64,000 bases of DNA from Archangium violaceum (GTDB taxonomy: Bacteria > Myxococcota > Myxococcia > Myxococcales > Myxococcaceae), in contig NZ_CP069396.1 of the NCBI RefSeq assembly GCF_016887565.1, positions 7,298,001-7,362,000 of the forward strand, written 5' to 3'. This document shows, one piece after another, positions 17,218 to 26,011 of the stretch. The notes under the pieces were generated by a model. The model made no database searches. It had not been told where the DNA came from and was given only the letters and a program-made list of their open reading frames with translations. Made by a program: the position numbers and the translations under genes. Every line of letters starts with the position of its first letter. Within the stretch, counting starts at the first letter, position 1.

Positions 17218-18885
17218 ATGACTGCAATGCCATCCACGCTCGTCGCTGACGAGCTCCGTCTCCAACTTGCGAAGGACCCGATGCTGGGCGCCGGCAATTT
17301 CCTGGATTGGGCTCTGAAGGTGAGCCCGGACCCGCGAGTGCCCATTCTCCATCTCGAGCGCGAGCTGGAGACGTTCACGGGAGAGAAGTTCCAGCAACTC
17401 AGCCTCGAGCAGCTCGCCCGCCTCGCGCACCTCTACGCCCGGCTCTACAAGAAGCTGGGGGTACGCACCGCGGATCCCGTCTTTGTCTACCTGGACGACG
17501 GGGTGGAGTACCTCATCCACTACCTCGCGCTCACGCACCTGGGCGCGATCGGAGTCCTCACCAACGGCAACATGGAGCCCCGGATCGCCGCGGCGCATGC
17601 GCGCAACGTCGGCGTGGCCGGCGTCTTCACGGATGCGTCCCACATCCAGGCCCTGCGTCCCCTCGTCCAGGAAAGCGTGACCGGGTTCATCGTGACCGAG
17701 GCCGATATCCGTGGAACCCAGGAGGCATCCCTGCCCACCTACCGGCGGCACGAGTTCTCCGCCGATGACCCGATCATGATCGCGCACTCCTCGGGAACGA
17801 CCGGCATTCCCAAGGCCGTGCTGCTCCAGCACGAGCGCTTCTTCCATGGGGTGCGCTACCGCCTGGGAGTCCCCAGGGTCACCGGAGGCGAGCGCATCCT
17901 GTCATCGCTCCCCCACTCCCATAACTGCGCCATCGCCTACCTCATGCTCGCGCTGCTGAGCGGGACACCGGTCTACATCGCCTCCGATCACTCGGGACGC
18001 GCGGTGCTGCGGCAGATCGATGCGTTCAAGCCCAGCATGGTTGTCTCCTTCCCGCAGACCTACGTCGAGATGACCGAGTGCGAGATGGACGCCTTCGATC
18101 TTTCCTCGGTGAACCTCTGGTTCAATGGCGGCGACGCGGCCCATGAGAGCCATATCCGGGCGCTCATCCGCCATGGCTTCCATGAGCAGAACGGCCAGCG
18201 GCAGCCCGGTTCGGTGTTCATCGACGGCATGGGCTCCTCCGAGATGGGGTTCTCGCTGTTCCGCCACGTCCATACGCTCAAGACCAATCACTACAACCGT
18301 TGCGTCGGGCGGCCGCTCGAATGGGTGGACGCGCAGATCCTCTCCGAAGAGGGGGACAAGCTTCCGCCATTCCAGGTCGGGCGGCTCGGGGTGAAAGCGC
18401 CTTCGGTGACAACGGGGTACTGGAACAACAGCCTGCTCACGTACCGGTCCCGTCTCTCGGGCTACTTCCTCACCGGAGACCTGGCCTACCGCGACGAGGA
18501 GGGCCGGATCTTCCACGTGGATCGCACTCCGGACGTGATCCTCACGCCCAGCGGGCCGGTCTATGGCCTGCAGACCGAGGAGTTCCTGCTGAGCCGCTTC
18601 TCGGCGATCGCGGACTGCGCGGTGTTCGGCCAGCAAGACGGGGCCACGGGTGCCGTCCGCGCGGTGGCCTACGTGCGGATACGGCCGGACTCGGACCTCT
18701 CGGGCCACGACACGTCAGAGCTCGCTGGCCGTTTCAACCAGGAGCTCGCGCGCGCGGGCCTGCCCACGCTGGGAGGCGTCCTGGCCGTCGGTGTGGACGA
18801 CATCCCCCTGGGGACCACGGGCAAGGTCCTGAAGCGGATGCTGCGAATGAATGAGCCCCGGCCCACGCCGCAATCGGCGGCCTGA
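17218..18885 (+). CDS. AMP-dependent synthetase/ligase
   Basis: The 555-residue product starts 21 bp after the PaaK-like gene. It has the adenylate-forming core: IMIAHSSGTTGIPKAVLLQH (A3), the glycine-rich IDGMGSSEMGFS (A5), FLTGDLAYRDEEGRIFHVDR (A7/A8) and the C-terminal PLGTTGKVLKRMLR (A10 Lys). It differs from the preceding PaaK-like enzyme, so the operon holds two unlike carboxylate-activating enzymes. They may activate the two partners of an amide or ester, or one may be a CoA ligase for a fatty acyl or aryl tail (inference). No thioesterase, carrier or condensation domain is present. Confidence 0.9.
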   Translation: MTAMPSTLVADELRLQLAKDPMLGAGNFLDWALKVSPDPRVPILHLERELETFTGEKFQQLSLEQLARLAHLYARLYKKLGVRTADPVFVYLDDGVEYLIHYLALTHLGAIGVLTNGNMEPRIAAAHARNVGVAGVFTDASHIQALRPLVQESVTGFIVTEADIRGTQEASLPTYRRHEFSADDPIMIAHSSGTTGIPKAVLLQHERFFHGVRYRLGVPRVTGGERILSSLPHSHNCAIAYLMLALLSGTPVYIASDHSGRAVLRQIDAFKPSMVVSFPQTYVEMTECEMDAFDLSSVNLWFNGGDAAHESHIRALIRHGFHEQNGQRQPGSVFIDGMGSSEMGFSLFRHVHTLKTNHYNRCVGRPLEWVDAQILSEEGDKLPPFQVGRLGVKAPSVTTGYWNNSLLTYRSRLSGYFLTGDLAYRDEEGRIFHVDRTPDVILTPSGPVYGLQTEEFLLSRFSAIADCAVFGQQDGATGAVRAVAYVRIRPDSDLSGHDTSELAGRFNQELARAGLPTLGGVLAVGVDDIPLGTTGKVLKRMLRMNEPRPTPQSAA

Positions 18886-18912
18886 GCCTGAAACAAGAAA
18901 AGGAATCGTACA

Positions 18913-19638
18913 ATGACCCCTGCTACTCAGCTGTCGGCCCGCTGGGACGGCCTGCTCCCGAAGGAATCCCTGGAGCGGCTCGATGCCACCGAGTTCCTCA
19001 CCCGCTGCCGCCAAGGAACCGCGGCCCGCGGCGTGCTCGAGAGATTCCTCGTGCAGCAGTACCACTACTCCCGCCACTTCACGCGGTACCTCTGCGCCTT
19101 GCTGGCGAACCTGACCAGCGAGACCGACCGCTTCGCCCTGACGGAGAACCTCTTCGAGGAAATGGGGCTCGGCGGCATGGGCGAGGTGCCCCACTCGCAA
19201 ATCTACCGACGGATGCTGGACGCCTTCGGATTGGAGCCCTCGGCCCAGCCGCCGCTCGCGGAGACAACGGCCCTGGTGAGGAACATGTTGCGGCTCTGTT
19301 CGGACTCCGATCCCCTGGTCGGACTCGGCGCGCTCTGCCTCGGCGCGGAGGCCATCGTCCCGCACGTCTACCAGCAAATCCTCACCGGCCTCCTGAGCGC
19401 TGGTTTTCCGGAGCGGGACCTCATCTTCTTTCCCATGCACATCGATGGTGATGATGACCATGCACTGACGATGAAGCACATCATCGAGCGTGAGCTCGCC
19501 GAGCGGCCCGGCAAGCGGGACGTGCTGCGCGCGGCCGCGGAGCAGAGCATCGAAGCGCGCCGCGCGTTCTTCGCGGCCCTCACCGCGTCCGAGGAGCAAT
19601 CCGCTGGCGCTTCGAGGAGGGCCTCCGGTGCACTTTAG
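18913..19638 (+). CDS. Heme-oxygenase-like diiron oxidase (HDO) family
   Basis: The 241-residue all-helical protein has metal-ligand candidates at Glu82/Glu83 (ENLFEEMG), His94 (VPHSQIY), Glu146 (LGAEAIVPH) and the triad His176-x3-Asp180-x2-His183 (MHIDGDDDHAL). The H-x3-D-x2-H spacing matches CADD-type heme-oxygenase-like diiron enzymes. The family includes SznF (N-oxygenation), UndA, BesC and CADD, which use O2 on small amines or carboxylates. In this operon oxidation of the 3-amino group of AHBA to hydroxylamine, nitroso or nitro is an attractive guess. Oxidative decarboxylation is the alternative. The 3' end overlaps the cupin start by 11 bp. Confidence 0.8.
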   Translation: MTPATQLSARWDGLLPKESLERLDATEFLTRCRQGTAARGVLERFLVQQYHYSRHFTRYLCALLANLTSETDRFALTENLFEEMGLGGMGEVPHSQIYRRMLDAFGLEPSAQPPLAETTALVRNMLRLCSDSDPLVGLGALCLGAEAIVPHVYQQILTGLLSAGFPERDLIFFPMHIDGDDDHALTMKHIIERELAERPGKRDVLRAAAEQSIEARRAFFAALTASEEQSAGASRRASGAL

Positions 19639-20083
19639 CTCGAAGGATTTCGCTCAAACGCGGGCGGTGCTCCGCGCTCGAGTGCCCGAACGACTGCACC
19701 ACGCGGGAGTGACGGAGCAGGTCCACGGCGCGTTCTCGGACGAGCGGGGCCACGGCGTGGCGATCGTGGACCTGCCATCGCGAACCCTCAGCCTGACGAT
19801 CGGGCACCTGCGGGCCGGGCAATCCACACGGCTGCACCGGCACAACTACGAGACAATCCTCTACATCCTGAAGGGCCAAGGCTACACGCTCGTCGAGAAC
19901 CGGAAGGTCGAGTGGAAGGCCGGTGATGCCGTCTACGTTCCTGTCTGGGCCTGGCATCGCCACGTCAACACCGACACGCGGCTCGAGGCCGAGTACGTGG
20001 CCTGCGAGAATGCTCCGCTCCTGCAGAACCTTGGCGAGATTGCCCTCCGCGAAGAGGCGCCCCCACAGGAAGGTCACGAATGA
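19628..20083 (+). CDS. Cupin-domain protein
   Basis: GTG 19628 follows a GAGGAGGG site and gives 151 residues. It has both cupin motifs: STRLHRHNYETILYILKGQG (motif 1, with two His and a Glu) and GDAVYVPVWAWHRHVNT (motif 2, His). It is a single-domain metal-binding beta-barrel, either a small dioxygenase or isomerase, or an accessory metal or product binder. It is translationally coupled to the HDO gene upstream (11-bp overlap) and the OsmC gene downstream (ATGA). A tailoring role on the aromatic product is possible but unproven. Confidence 0.85.
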   Translation: MHFSSKDFAQTRAVLRARVPERLHHAGVTEQVHGAFSDERGHGVAIVDLPSRTLSLTIGHLRAGQSTRLHRHNYETILYILKGQGYTLVENRKVEWKAGDAVYVPVWAWHRHVNTDTRLEAEYVACENAPLLQNLGEIALREEAPPQEGHE

Positions 20084-20511
20084 GCCAGACACACATCAAG
20101 GCACGCTGGAAGGGTGGCGCGGGTGGAAGCGGCTTCCTCCAGGCAAGCGAGGGCTTCGAGACCCGCGTGACGCTGCCGAAGGACTTCCAAGGGCTCGGAG
20201 AAGCCGCTACCCCCGAGAACCTGCTCCTGAGCGCCGTCGCGAGCTGCTACCTCATCACCTTCGGAATCATCCTCGACAAGGCGGGGATTGCGTACGAGGG
20301 CCTGGAGCTCGAAGGAGAGCTGCGGATGGACATGGCCCCCCGGCCCTCTGTCCAAGCGATCATGCTCCTCCCGCGCATCGTCTCCAGCGCGAGCGAGGAA
20401 GCCCTCCGGACCCTCTCCGAACGAGCCGAGCAGTTCTGCCCCATTGGCCGGGCCGTGGCGGGAAATGTCGCGAAGTCGGTCCGTCTGACGGTGGTCGCTC
20501 CGGGCTCCTGA
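20080..20511 (+). CDS. OsmC/Ohr-family peroxiredoxin-like protein
   Basis: The 143-residue product has both reactive Cys of the OsmC/Ohr fold: LLLSAVASCYLITFG and ERAEQFCPIGRAV. Members reduce organic hydroperoxides with thiol cofactors. Being last and ATGA-coupled in this operon, it may protect against peroxide by-products of the diiron or cupin oxygenases, or against a redox-active aminophenol product (inference). It ends 12 bp from the convergent AOC-like gene. Confidence 0.9.
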   Translation: MSQTHIKARWKGGAGGSGFLQASEGFETRVTLPKDFQGLGEAATPENLLLSAVASCYLITFGIILDKAGIAYEGLELEGELRMDMAPRPSVQAIMLLPRIVSSASEEALRTLSERAEQFCPIGRAVAGNVAKSVRLTVVAPGS

Positions 20512-20523
20512 GCGGATGCACTT

Positions 20524-20988
20524 CTACTGCTTCGCCTTCAGGAACGTGAGCACCTGGGTGAACGTCCTGTCCCCGTTGGGGGTGGTGGCCAACACCCCGC
20601 TCGCCCCCACATAGGCGCCCGTACCACCCATGATCGGAATCAGGGAGGTGCCGGTTTCGGCCTCCCGGCCCGCGACGGTGATGGTTCCATCGGCCATCGT
20701 GAGCGTCCACTGGCACTCGCTGAACTGGCCGGGCAGCGTCCGGATGCAATAGCCACTGTTGGAGCCGATGTTCTCCTTCTCCGCGTTCAGCAGCGGCTGA
20801 TCAAACACAAACATGTCACCCGGTGAGTCACCCGGCGCTCCCACATCCACCGGCGAGGCAATCCCACTGCGGGCATCAGCGATGGTGGTCAACGTCCAGG
20901 ACTCCTCCGCGTGGGCGTTCTCGACACAGCCCAGCATCGGGGTGGTCAGTGCCACGGCACTCACAGCCACGAACAGGATCTTGCGCAT
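20524..20988 (-). CDS. Secreted AOC/dirigent-like barrel protein
   Basis: ATG 20988 has AGGAAG 7 nt upstream and opens a signal peptide (MRKILFVAVSAVALTTPMLG, likely cleavage after AHA). The 154-residue product has the segment GDMFVFDQPLLNAEKENIGS, then SGYCIRTLPGQFSECQWTL and IPIMGGTGAYVGASGVL. That order, ending in G-G-T-G-A-Y-x-G-A-x-G, is typical of allene oxide cyclase/dirigent-type calycin barrels found in bacteria as exported proteins of unknown role. It converges on the AHBA-type operon. A plant-like catalytic role should not be assumed. Confidence 0.7.
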   Translation of the reverse strand: MRKILFVAVSAVALTTPMLGCVENAHAEESWTLTTIADARSGIASPVDVGAPGDSPGDMFVFDQPLLNAEKENIGSNSGYCIRTLPGQFSECQWTLTMADGTITVAGREAETGTSLIPIMGGTGAYVGASGVLATTPNGDRTFTQVLTFLKAKQ

Positions 20989-21156
20989 CGGGTTCTTCCT
21001 TTTCACTTGCATGAGGCGTCCAGGACGCCGAAATAGCCCCACATGAAGAGAGAGGGGGCCGCTCCGCTCGAGGTCCCGTCACTGCAGGACAGATGCCAAC
21101 GTGGCGGCCCTCGGATTTCAGGCATTTGAGCCCCTGAGAACCAGGTCGGCACGCCC

Positions 21157-21200
21157 ACTGACACGTCAACTGACACGCAGCGGGCGCACTGACACGTCGG
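21157..21200. repeat. Three direct repeats ACTGACACG
   Basis: ACTGACACG occurs at 21157, 21169 and 21188 in the gap between the AOC-like and dehydrogenase genes. Two copies extend to ACTGACACGTC. The 12-bp CTGACACGTCGG at 21189-21200 also forms one arm of the inverted repeat at 8051-8062. They could be regulator half-sites, or relics of a shared mobile sequence. Confidence 0.5.
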
Positions 21201-21225
21201 CTGGACGTGGAGATCGACTGCGACA

Positions 21226-22716
21226 TCAATGGCCGTGCTCGCCCGCCTTGCTTTGTGCCGCGGGTCTTTCCCGAGGCGAGCTCGACTGGGGGGCCGGCAC
21301 GAGCCGCGCGATGCGATCGGGTTCGTTGAAAGCGATGTAGATGTAGCCATCCGAGCCGCTCACGACGTCGCGCACCCGGCCGACGTCCTTGAACAGCACC
21401 TCCTGGTGCACGACCTTGCCGTCCTCGAGCCTCAGGCGCCTCAACTCCTGCTGAGCGAGCGCGCCCACGAACAGGTCGTTCTTCCACTGGGGGAAGCGAC
21501 TGCCCGTATAGAAGTCGATCGCGCTCACGGCGATGGAAGGCGTCCAGTGCAGCACGGGCTGCTCCATGCCCTCTTGCGCGGTGCGGTCGGTCATCGGCGT
21601 GCCGTCATAGTTCATGCCGTAGGTGATGACCGGCCAGCCGTAGTTGAGACCGGGCGCGATGCGGTTCAGCTCATCACCACCCCGGGGGCCGTGCTCCGTC
21701 TCCCAGAGCTCCCCGGTCACGGGGTGCCGCGCCAGGCCCTGCGGATTGCGGTTGCCGTAGCTCCAGATGCTCGCGATGGCGCCCTCGCGGCCGGCGAACG
21801 GGTTGTCCTTCGGAATGCTCCCGTCCTCGTGGATGCGGTGCACCTTGCCGTTGGGCCGCGACAGCTCCTGCGCATCCTCCTTGCGGCCCCGCTCCCCGAT
21901 GGAGAAGAACACGTGGCCCTTGCCGTCGAAGACGATGCGGGAGCCGAAGTGCACGCCTCCGGTGCGGTAATGCTCGGGGCGCGCGCGGAAGAGCGTCTGC
22001 TGCTCCACGAGCCGACCCTCGCGCAGCTTGCCCCGGACGAGCACCGTCATGGCGGAGTCATTCGCGCCAGGGTCGCTGTAGGAGAGGTAGATCCACCCGT
22101 TCCGGGCGTAGTCGGGATGCACCGCGACGTCGAGGAGGCCTCCCTGGTTCCGCGACCAGACCTCCGGCGTGCCGCTGATGGGCTTGGGCAGGAGGCGGCC
22201 CTTCTCCACCACGCGCAACCGTCCGGCCTTCTCCGTCACCAGCATGCGCCCGTCGGGCAGGAACGCCATGGACCACGGCGTCTCGAGTCCCTCGGCGATC
22301 GTCTCGAGCTTGAACGCGTGCCGCTCACTGTTCACGACCTTGTCCGCCACGGGCCTGGCGAAAGAGGTGCTCTCGCTCCGCTTCTTCGCGCCCTGCTCGC
22401 GCAGGTAGATGACGAGTGCGCGGATGTCCTGGGGCGACAGCGTACCCGAGAAGGCGGGCATGCCCTCTGAGAGCCGCCCCTCGCGGATGCTCCGCGCGAT
22501 GCTCTCGTCGTCCGCGCCGGACTTCCAGGTGTCGTCGACCAGGTTCGGACCCAGCCCGCCCTCCAGCTTGGGGCCGTGGCAGTTCACGCAGAGCGAGGCA
22601 TAGATCTCGGCGACGTCGCGCCGGGACGACTGGGGGGACTGGGGCTGCTGCGCGCTCGCGAGGGAGGCGAACACGAGCAGCCCGCACATCAGGGGGGAGC
22701 TGAATGCGTTGGACAT
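21226..22716 (-). CDS. Periplasmic sugar dehydrogenase with cytochrome c domain
   Basis: The 496-residue product has a signal peptide (ends SLASA), then a class I cytochrome c domain with C-V-N-C-H (about residue 43) and a distal Met (GMPAFSGTLS). From about residue 130 it is a six-bladed soluble PQQ-type glucose/sorbosone dehydrogenase: ETPWSMAFLPDGRMLVTEKA, GGLLDVAVHPDY, GGVHFGSRIVFDGKGHVFFS, WSYGNRNPQGLARHP and the EHGPRGGDELN loop. The fused heme would take electrons from PQQ to the respiratory chain. PQQ genes are not in the window. The role is periplasmic aldose oxidation (family inference). Confidence 0.9.
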   Translation of the reverse strand: MSNAFSSPLMCGLLVFASLASAQQPQSPQSSRRDVAEIYASLCVNCHGPKLEGGLGPNLVDDTWKSGADDESIARSIREGRLSEGMPAFSGTLSPQDIRALVIYLREQGAKKRSESTSFARPVADKVVNSERHAFKLETIAEGLETPWSMAFLPDGRMLVTEKAGRLRVVEKGRLLPKPISGTPEVWSRNQGGLLDVAVHPDYARNGWIYLSYSDPGANDSAMTVLVRGKLREGRLVEQQTLFRARPEHYRTGGVHFGSRIVFDGKGHVFFSIGERGRKEDAQELSRPNGKVHRIHEDGSIPKDNPFAGREGAIASIWSYGNRNPQGLARHPVTGELWETEHGPRGGDELNRIAPGLNYGWPVITYGMNYDGTPMTDRTAQEGMEQPVLHWTPSIAVSAIDFYTGSRFPQWKNDLFVGALAQQELRRLRLEDGKVVHQEVLFKDVGRVRDVVSGSDGYIYIAFNEPDRIARLVPAPQSSSPRERPAAQSKAGEHGH

Positions 22717-22890
22717 GGCGCGCGTACTCTACTGAAGTTCTCCTCCAGCACAGCCCACGGCCCTCTTGGCTCGCGGACTGGTTGGTGTCATTGGCTGCGT
22801 CCTATCCGGGAATATCGCCATATGCTCACCGTTCGTGCGCCGGGCTTCGCCAGGTTGCCGGCTGCGCGGACAGAGACAAGGAGGTTCTCG

Positions 22891-24600
22891 GTGAACGCCG
22901 TTCGATCGATTTGCTGTCTGGTAGCCGCCGTCCTGGCCTGGTCCGCGCAAGCGTCTCCGGCCCGGGTGAAGACGGCGGAGGATGCCGACGCCGCCCGGCG
23001 CCACCGACAGGTGGATGCGATCTTCGCGCCGTGGAGCGGCGCGGATACGCCCGGTTGTGCGGTCGGCATCTCCCGCGACGGAGCGCTCGACTACGCGCGC
23101 GGCTACGGAGTGTCGAACCTGGAGTACAACGTACCGATCACGCCGCAGTCGATCTTCTACATCGCCTCCATCTCCAAGCAGTTCACCGCGTTTTCGATCG
23201 GGCTGCTGGCTCAAGAGGGCAAGCTGTCGCTGGACGACGATATCCGCAAATACCTGCCGGAGATGCCCGATCATGGCAAGACGATTACCATCGCGCACCT
23301 GATCCACCACACCAACGGCCTGCGCGAACAGGGCCAGCTGCTGAACCTGGCCGGCTGGCGCGGCGACGACCTGTACACCGAAGCGGACATACTCTGGGCG
23401 TTGACCCGGCAACGCGGTTTGAATTTCGTTCCGGGCACGGAGGTCGTGTACGGCAATGCCGCGTACACGCTGCTGGGGGTGATCGTTCGGCGCGTGTCCG
23501 GCAAGTCGCTGCGGGCGTTCGCCGACGAGCGGATCTTCAAGCCGCTCGGCATGGCCGACACCCATTTCCACGACGACCACACCGAGCTCGTGCCCCGGCG
23601 CGCATCGGCCTACAGCAAACGCGAAGGCGGCGGCTGGCGGATCAGCGTCCCCCATATCGACCATTACGGCTCGACCAGCCTGTTCACCACGGTCGGCGAC
23701 CTGCTGAAGTGGGAGCAGAACCTGCTCGACGCGCGCGTCGGAGGGCAGGCGCTGATAGCGTCGTTGCAAACCTCCGGCAGGTTGAACGACGGCACCGCCA
23801 CCGGCTATGGCGGCGGCCTGCGGCTGTCAGATCATCGCGGCCTTCGCATGGTGAGCCACGACGGCGTGGACGGCGGCTACCGCACGGACGCCATCCTCTT
23901 CCCGGACCAGCGGCTGGCCATCGTTGCGTTGTGCAACGGCGCCACGATCGCGCCCGAAGACCTCACGAGGAAGGTGGCCGAGGTGTATCTGGGCGATCGC
24001 ATGAAGAACACGATGCCGCCCGCCGTCAAGCTGCCGGAGGCGGAGCTGTCGGCGCTGGTCGGCAACTACTGGAGTCCCTTGACGGATGAAGTGGTGCGGC
24101 TGGAGGTCAAGGACGGAGCGCTGCGCCAGGTCGGCATGCCCACGGCATTCGTGCCCATCGGCAATGGCGCGTTCCGTCCGGGCGAGTCGACGCACGTGTG
24201 GCGCTTCTCGGAGCCGGCGGCCGATGGCCCGCGCGGGTTGAGCATCAAGGATGTCTGGCCGACGACGAGGGACTTCATCCGCGTGACCGCGCCCATGCCC
24301 ACGGACTCGGCGTTGGCATCGTTCGCCGGGCAGTACCGCAGCGACGAGGTCGACATGACCTACACAGTGCGGGTCGCGGATGGCAAGCTGGCGATACGTT
24401 GGCCACGCCGGGACGAGGTCGTGCTGGAAGCCGTCGGCGGGGACCGCTTCGTCGGCTCGCTCGGCACGGTCACGTTCACGCGGGCGGCCTCCGGTGGAAT
24501 AGACGGGTTGACGATCAGCAATCGTCGCCTGCGCCGTCTGCGCGCGGAAAGGCTCGTGGCACCGGAGACGCCGCGAATGCGGGTGCCACGTCCTGGCTGA
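22891..24600 (+). CDS. Secreted serine hydrolase (beta-lactamase fold)
   Basis: I choose GTG 22891 because AAGGAGG lies 5 nt upstream and the frame opens a signal peptide (ends WSAQA). ATG 22822 is the alternative. The 569-residue product is a class C beta-lactamase/PBP4*-like serine hydrolase: S93-x-x-K96 (IASISKQFTAFS), Y-x-N (VVYGNAAYT) and H-x-G (VSHDGVDGG). Two smaller beta-rich C-terminal domains follow (about residues 385-560), as in many esterase-like family members. The likely substrate is a peptide or ester, not necessarily a beta-lactam. A second, unlike member lies at 28890-30263. Confidence 0.9.
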   Translation: MNAVRSICCLVAAVLAWSAQASPARVKTAEDADAARRHRQVDAIFAPWSGADTPGCAVGISRDGALDYARGYGVSNLEYNVPITPQSIFYIASISKQFTAFSIGLLAQEGKLSLDDDIRKYLPEMPDHGKTITIAHLIHHTNGLREQGQLLNLAGWRGDDLYTEADILWALTRQRGLNFVPGTEVVYGNAAYTLLGVIVRRVSGKSLRAFADERIFKPLGMADTHFHDDHTELVPRRASAYSKREGGGWRISVPHIDHYGSTSLFTTVGDLLKWEQNLLDARVGGQALIASLQTSGRLNDGTATGYGGGLRLSDHRGLRMVSHDGVDGGYRTDAILFPDQRLAIVALCNGATIAPEDLTRKVAEVYLGDRMKNTMPPAVKLPEAELSALVGNYWSPLTDEVVRLEVKDGALRQVGMPTAFVPIGNGAFRPGESTHVWRFSEPAADGPRGLSIKDVWPTTRDFIRVTAPMPTDSALASFAGQYRSDEVDMTYTVRVADGKLAIRWPRRDEVVLEAVGGDRFVGSLGTVTFTRAASGGIDGLTISNRRLRRLRAERLVAPETPRMRVPRPG

Positions 24601-24621
24601 TGAAACGCTCTCGTGCCGTGC

Positions 24622-25323
24622 CTACTGGTCGAGACGGACGACGTAGTCGATCGCGTTGCCCCAGATCGGTTGGTAGTCGCAGCCTTGGGGAGGCAGGTTC
24701 CATGACAGGATGGAACGCGCCTTGCGCGCTTGCCCGTTCATCGGTTGCACCAGGAATTCGTTTTCGTTCGCGTTGGCCACGACCGCGAACTGCCAGGGCG
24801 GCCTGTTGTTCGAATCCGCCAGGTGCACGCTGTCGCTACCGACCGGCTGGAGCACGCCCGAGGCGTCGGCGATGCAGTGCAGAACGTACTCGCGGCTGCC
24901 CGGCAACGGAGCTCCGCCAAAACCGGAGGTTTGCTTGACCTGCACCGGGCAGGCGAAGGTCCTGCGCTGCGGATCGTAGCCACAGCAAGGCATCTCCTCG
25001 AAGAAGATGCTGCCCACACGAGACACCTTCGCACCGCACCGACGTGCCGCGACGAAGAAGGTGTCGTCGGGCTGCAGCTTCGCGCTGTCGGCGCTCCCGC
25101 ACTGCTTGAACTTCTCGTACAGCGAGTCCTGGAGCTTGACCTGCTCGGCCTTGCTCAGCTTCTCGCTGCCTTCGAGCGCCTTGATCACCTCCTCTTTCAC
25201 CGACGCGTCGCAGGCCGTGGTCTGCTGGGCGTGCGCGGCCAGCGGTGCACCGAGCGCGAGCAGCACAGCCAACGCGAGCTTTCGTACCCTCAATCCGTTC
25301 AGCAGGGACTTCAAGGCGAACAT
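24622..25323 (-). CDS. Secreted Cys-rich hypothetical protein
   Basis: ATG 25323 has GGAGAGGAG upstream and opens a long signal peptide ending AAHAQ. The mature part of about 190 residues contains eight Cys, including a C-C-G motif (EEMPCCGYDPQRRTFACPV), and a Trp-rich C-terminus (SILSWNLPPQGCDYQPIWGN). I do not recognise a domain. Disulfides and extracytoplasmic location are likely. It converges on the serine hydrolase (21 bp apart). The gap to 25544 shows no gene. Confidence 0.7.
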   Translation of the reverse strand: MFALKSLLNGLRVRKLALAVLLALGAPLAAHAQQTTACDASVKEEVIKALEGSEKLSKAEQVKLQDSLYEKFKQCGSADSAKLQPDDTFFVAARRCGAKVSRVGSIFFEEMPCCGYDPQRRTFACPVQVKQTSGFGGAPLPGSREYVLHCIADASGVLQPVGSDSVHLADSNNRPPWQFAVVANANENEFLVQPMNGQARKARSILSWNLPPQGCDYQPIWGNAIDYVVRLDQ

Positions 25324-25544
25324 GGTGGATCTCCTCTCCAGACAGGAAGAGGAGATGTGTGAGGGATGTGATGGGCGATTCCAGGCGCTCACGCGCTTTT
25401 CTTCCTGGAGCGCTTCAGCCTGCATGCCGGGTAATCGTTTACGCGTCAGGCATTGTCGGGGGCGGCCAGGGCTCCATCACACGCCATGCCGGATGACTCC
25501 ACCTGTTGGGGCTCTCCGAGGAGAGCGCCCCGAGGAGGCCAGCC

Positions 25545-25826
25545 ATGAACACAGAGACGATCATCCGTGCGTGGAAGGATCCGGAGTTCCGCGCGCACCT
25601 CCCCTCGGAGCTGCGGCAGGCGCTCCCCGAGAATCCCTCCGGCAGGCCCATGAGCGAGCTCGTGGATGACGACCTGGCGGACGTCGTGGGGGGCGGGACC
25701 CCCCCCAGGCTGATTACGCCTCTGCTCGTCACCCGTGTTGGCAACGCCTGCATCACGCATGGGAGCGCGTTCGACAACTGTCCCAGCGCCCTGTACTGCC
25801 CGATCCCCGTGATTTTTGACCTGTGA
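25545..25826 (+). CDS. Class II lanthipeptide precursor (mersacidin/lichenicidin type)
   Basis: ATG 25545 has GAGGAGG 6 nt upstream and gives 93 residues. The leader (1-50) has the type 2 lantibiotic pattern TIIRAWKDPEFRAHL, ALPENPSG, an acidic ELVDDDLADVV stretch and the double-Gly cleavage site at 49-50 (a third Gly at 51). The 42-43-residue core has Cys69, Cys79 and Cys85 and Ser/Thr at 52, 58, 63, 71, 74 and 81, so up to three (methyl)lanthionine rings are possible. No LanM synthetase or peptidase-exporter gene is in the window, so maturation must use distant enzymes or the gene is a relic. The leader family is confident; the modified product is inference. Confidence 0.8.
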   Translation: MNTETIIRAWKDPEFRAHLPSELRQALPENPSGRPMSELVDDDLADVVGGGTPPRLITPLLVTRVGNACITHGSAFDNCPSALYCPIPVIFDL

Positions 25827-26011
25827 TTTCTTGACGGCCGATGGGGTCAGCGCTTCAGCACCCTGCCCCAAGCTGCCTGGACAGCAGACGGACGGCCATG
25901 ACTGTTCGTTCGCGAACGCCCTGACCTCCCCTACGAACAAAGGTTGCCGCACTTCCCAGCGCACACCGTTCGTAATGCTGGGGCGACTCTGCTCCAGTAG
26001 AGGGGGGAGAC

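Noticed and set aside
25324-26011. A LanM or C39 transporter near the lanthipeptide precursor
   Set aside because: No frame on either strand around the precursor shows the required domains, and the available space is too small.
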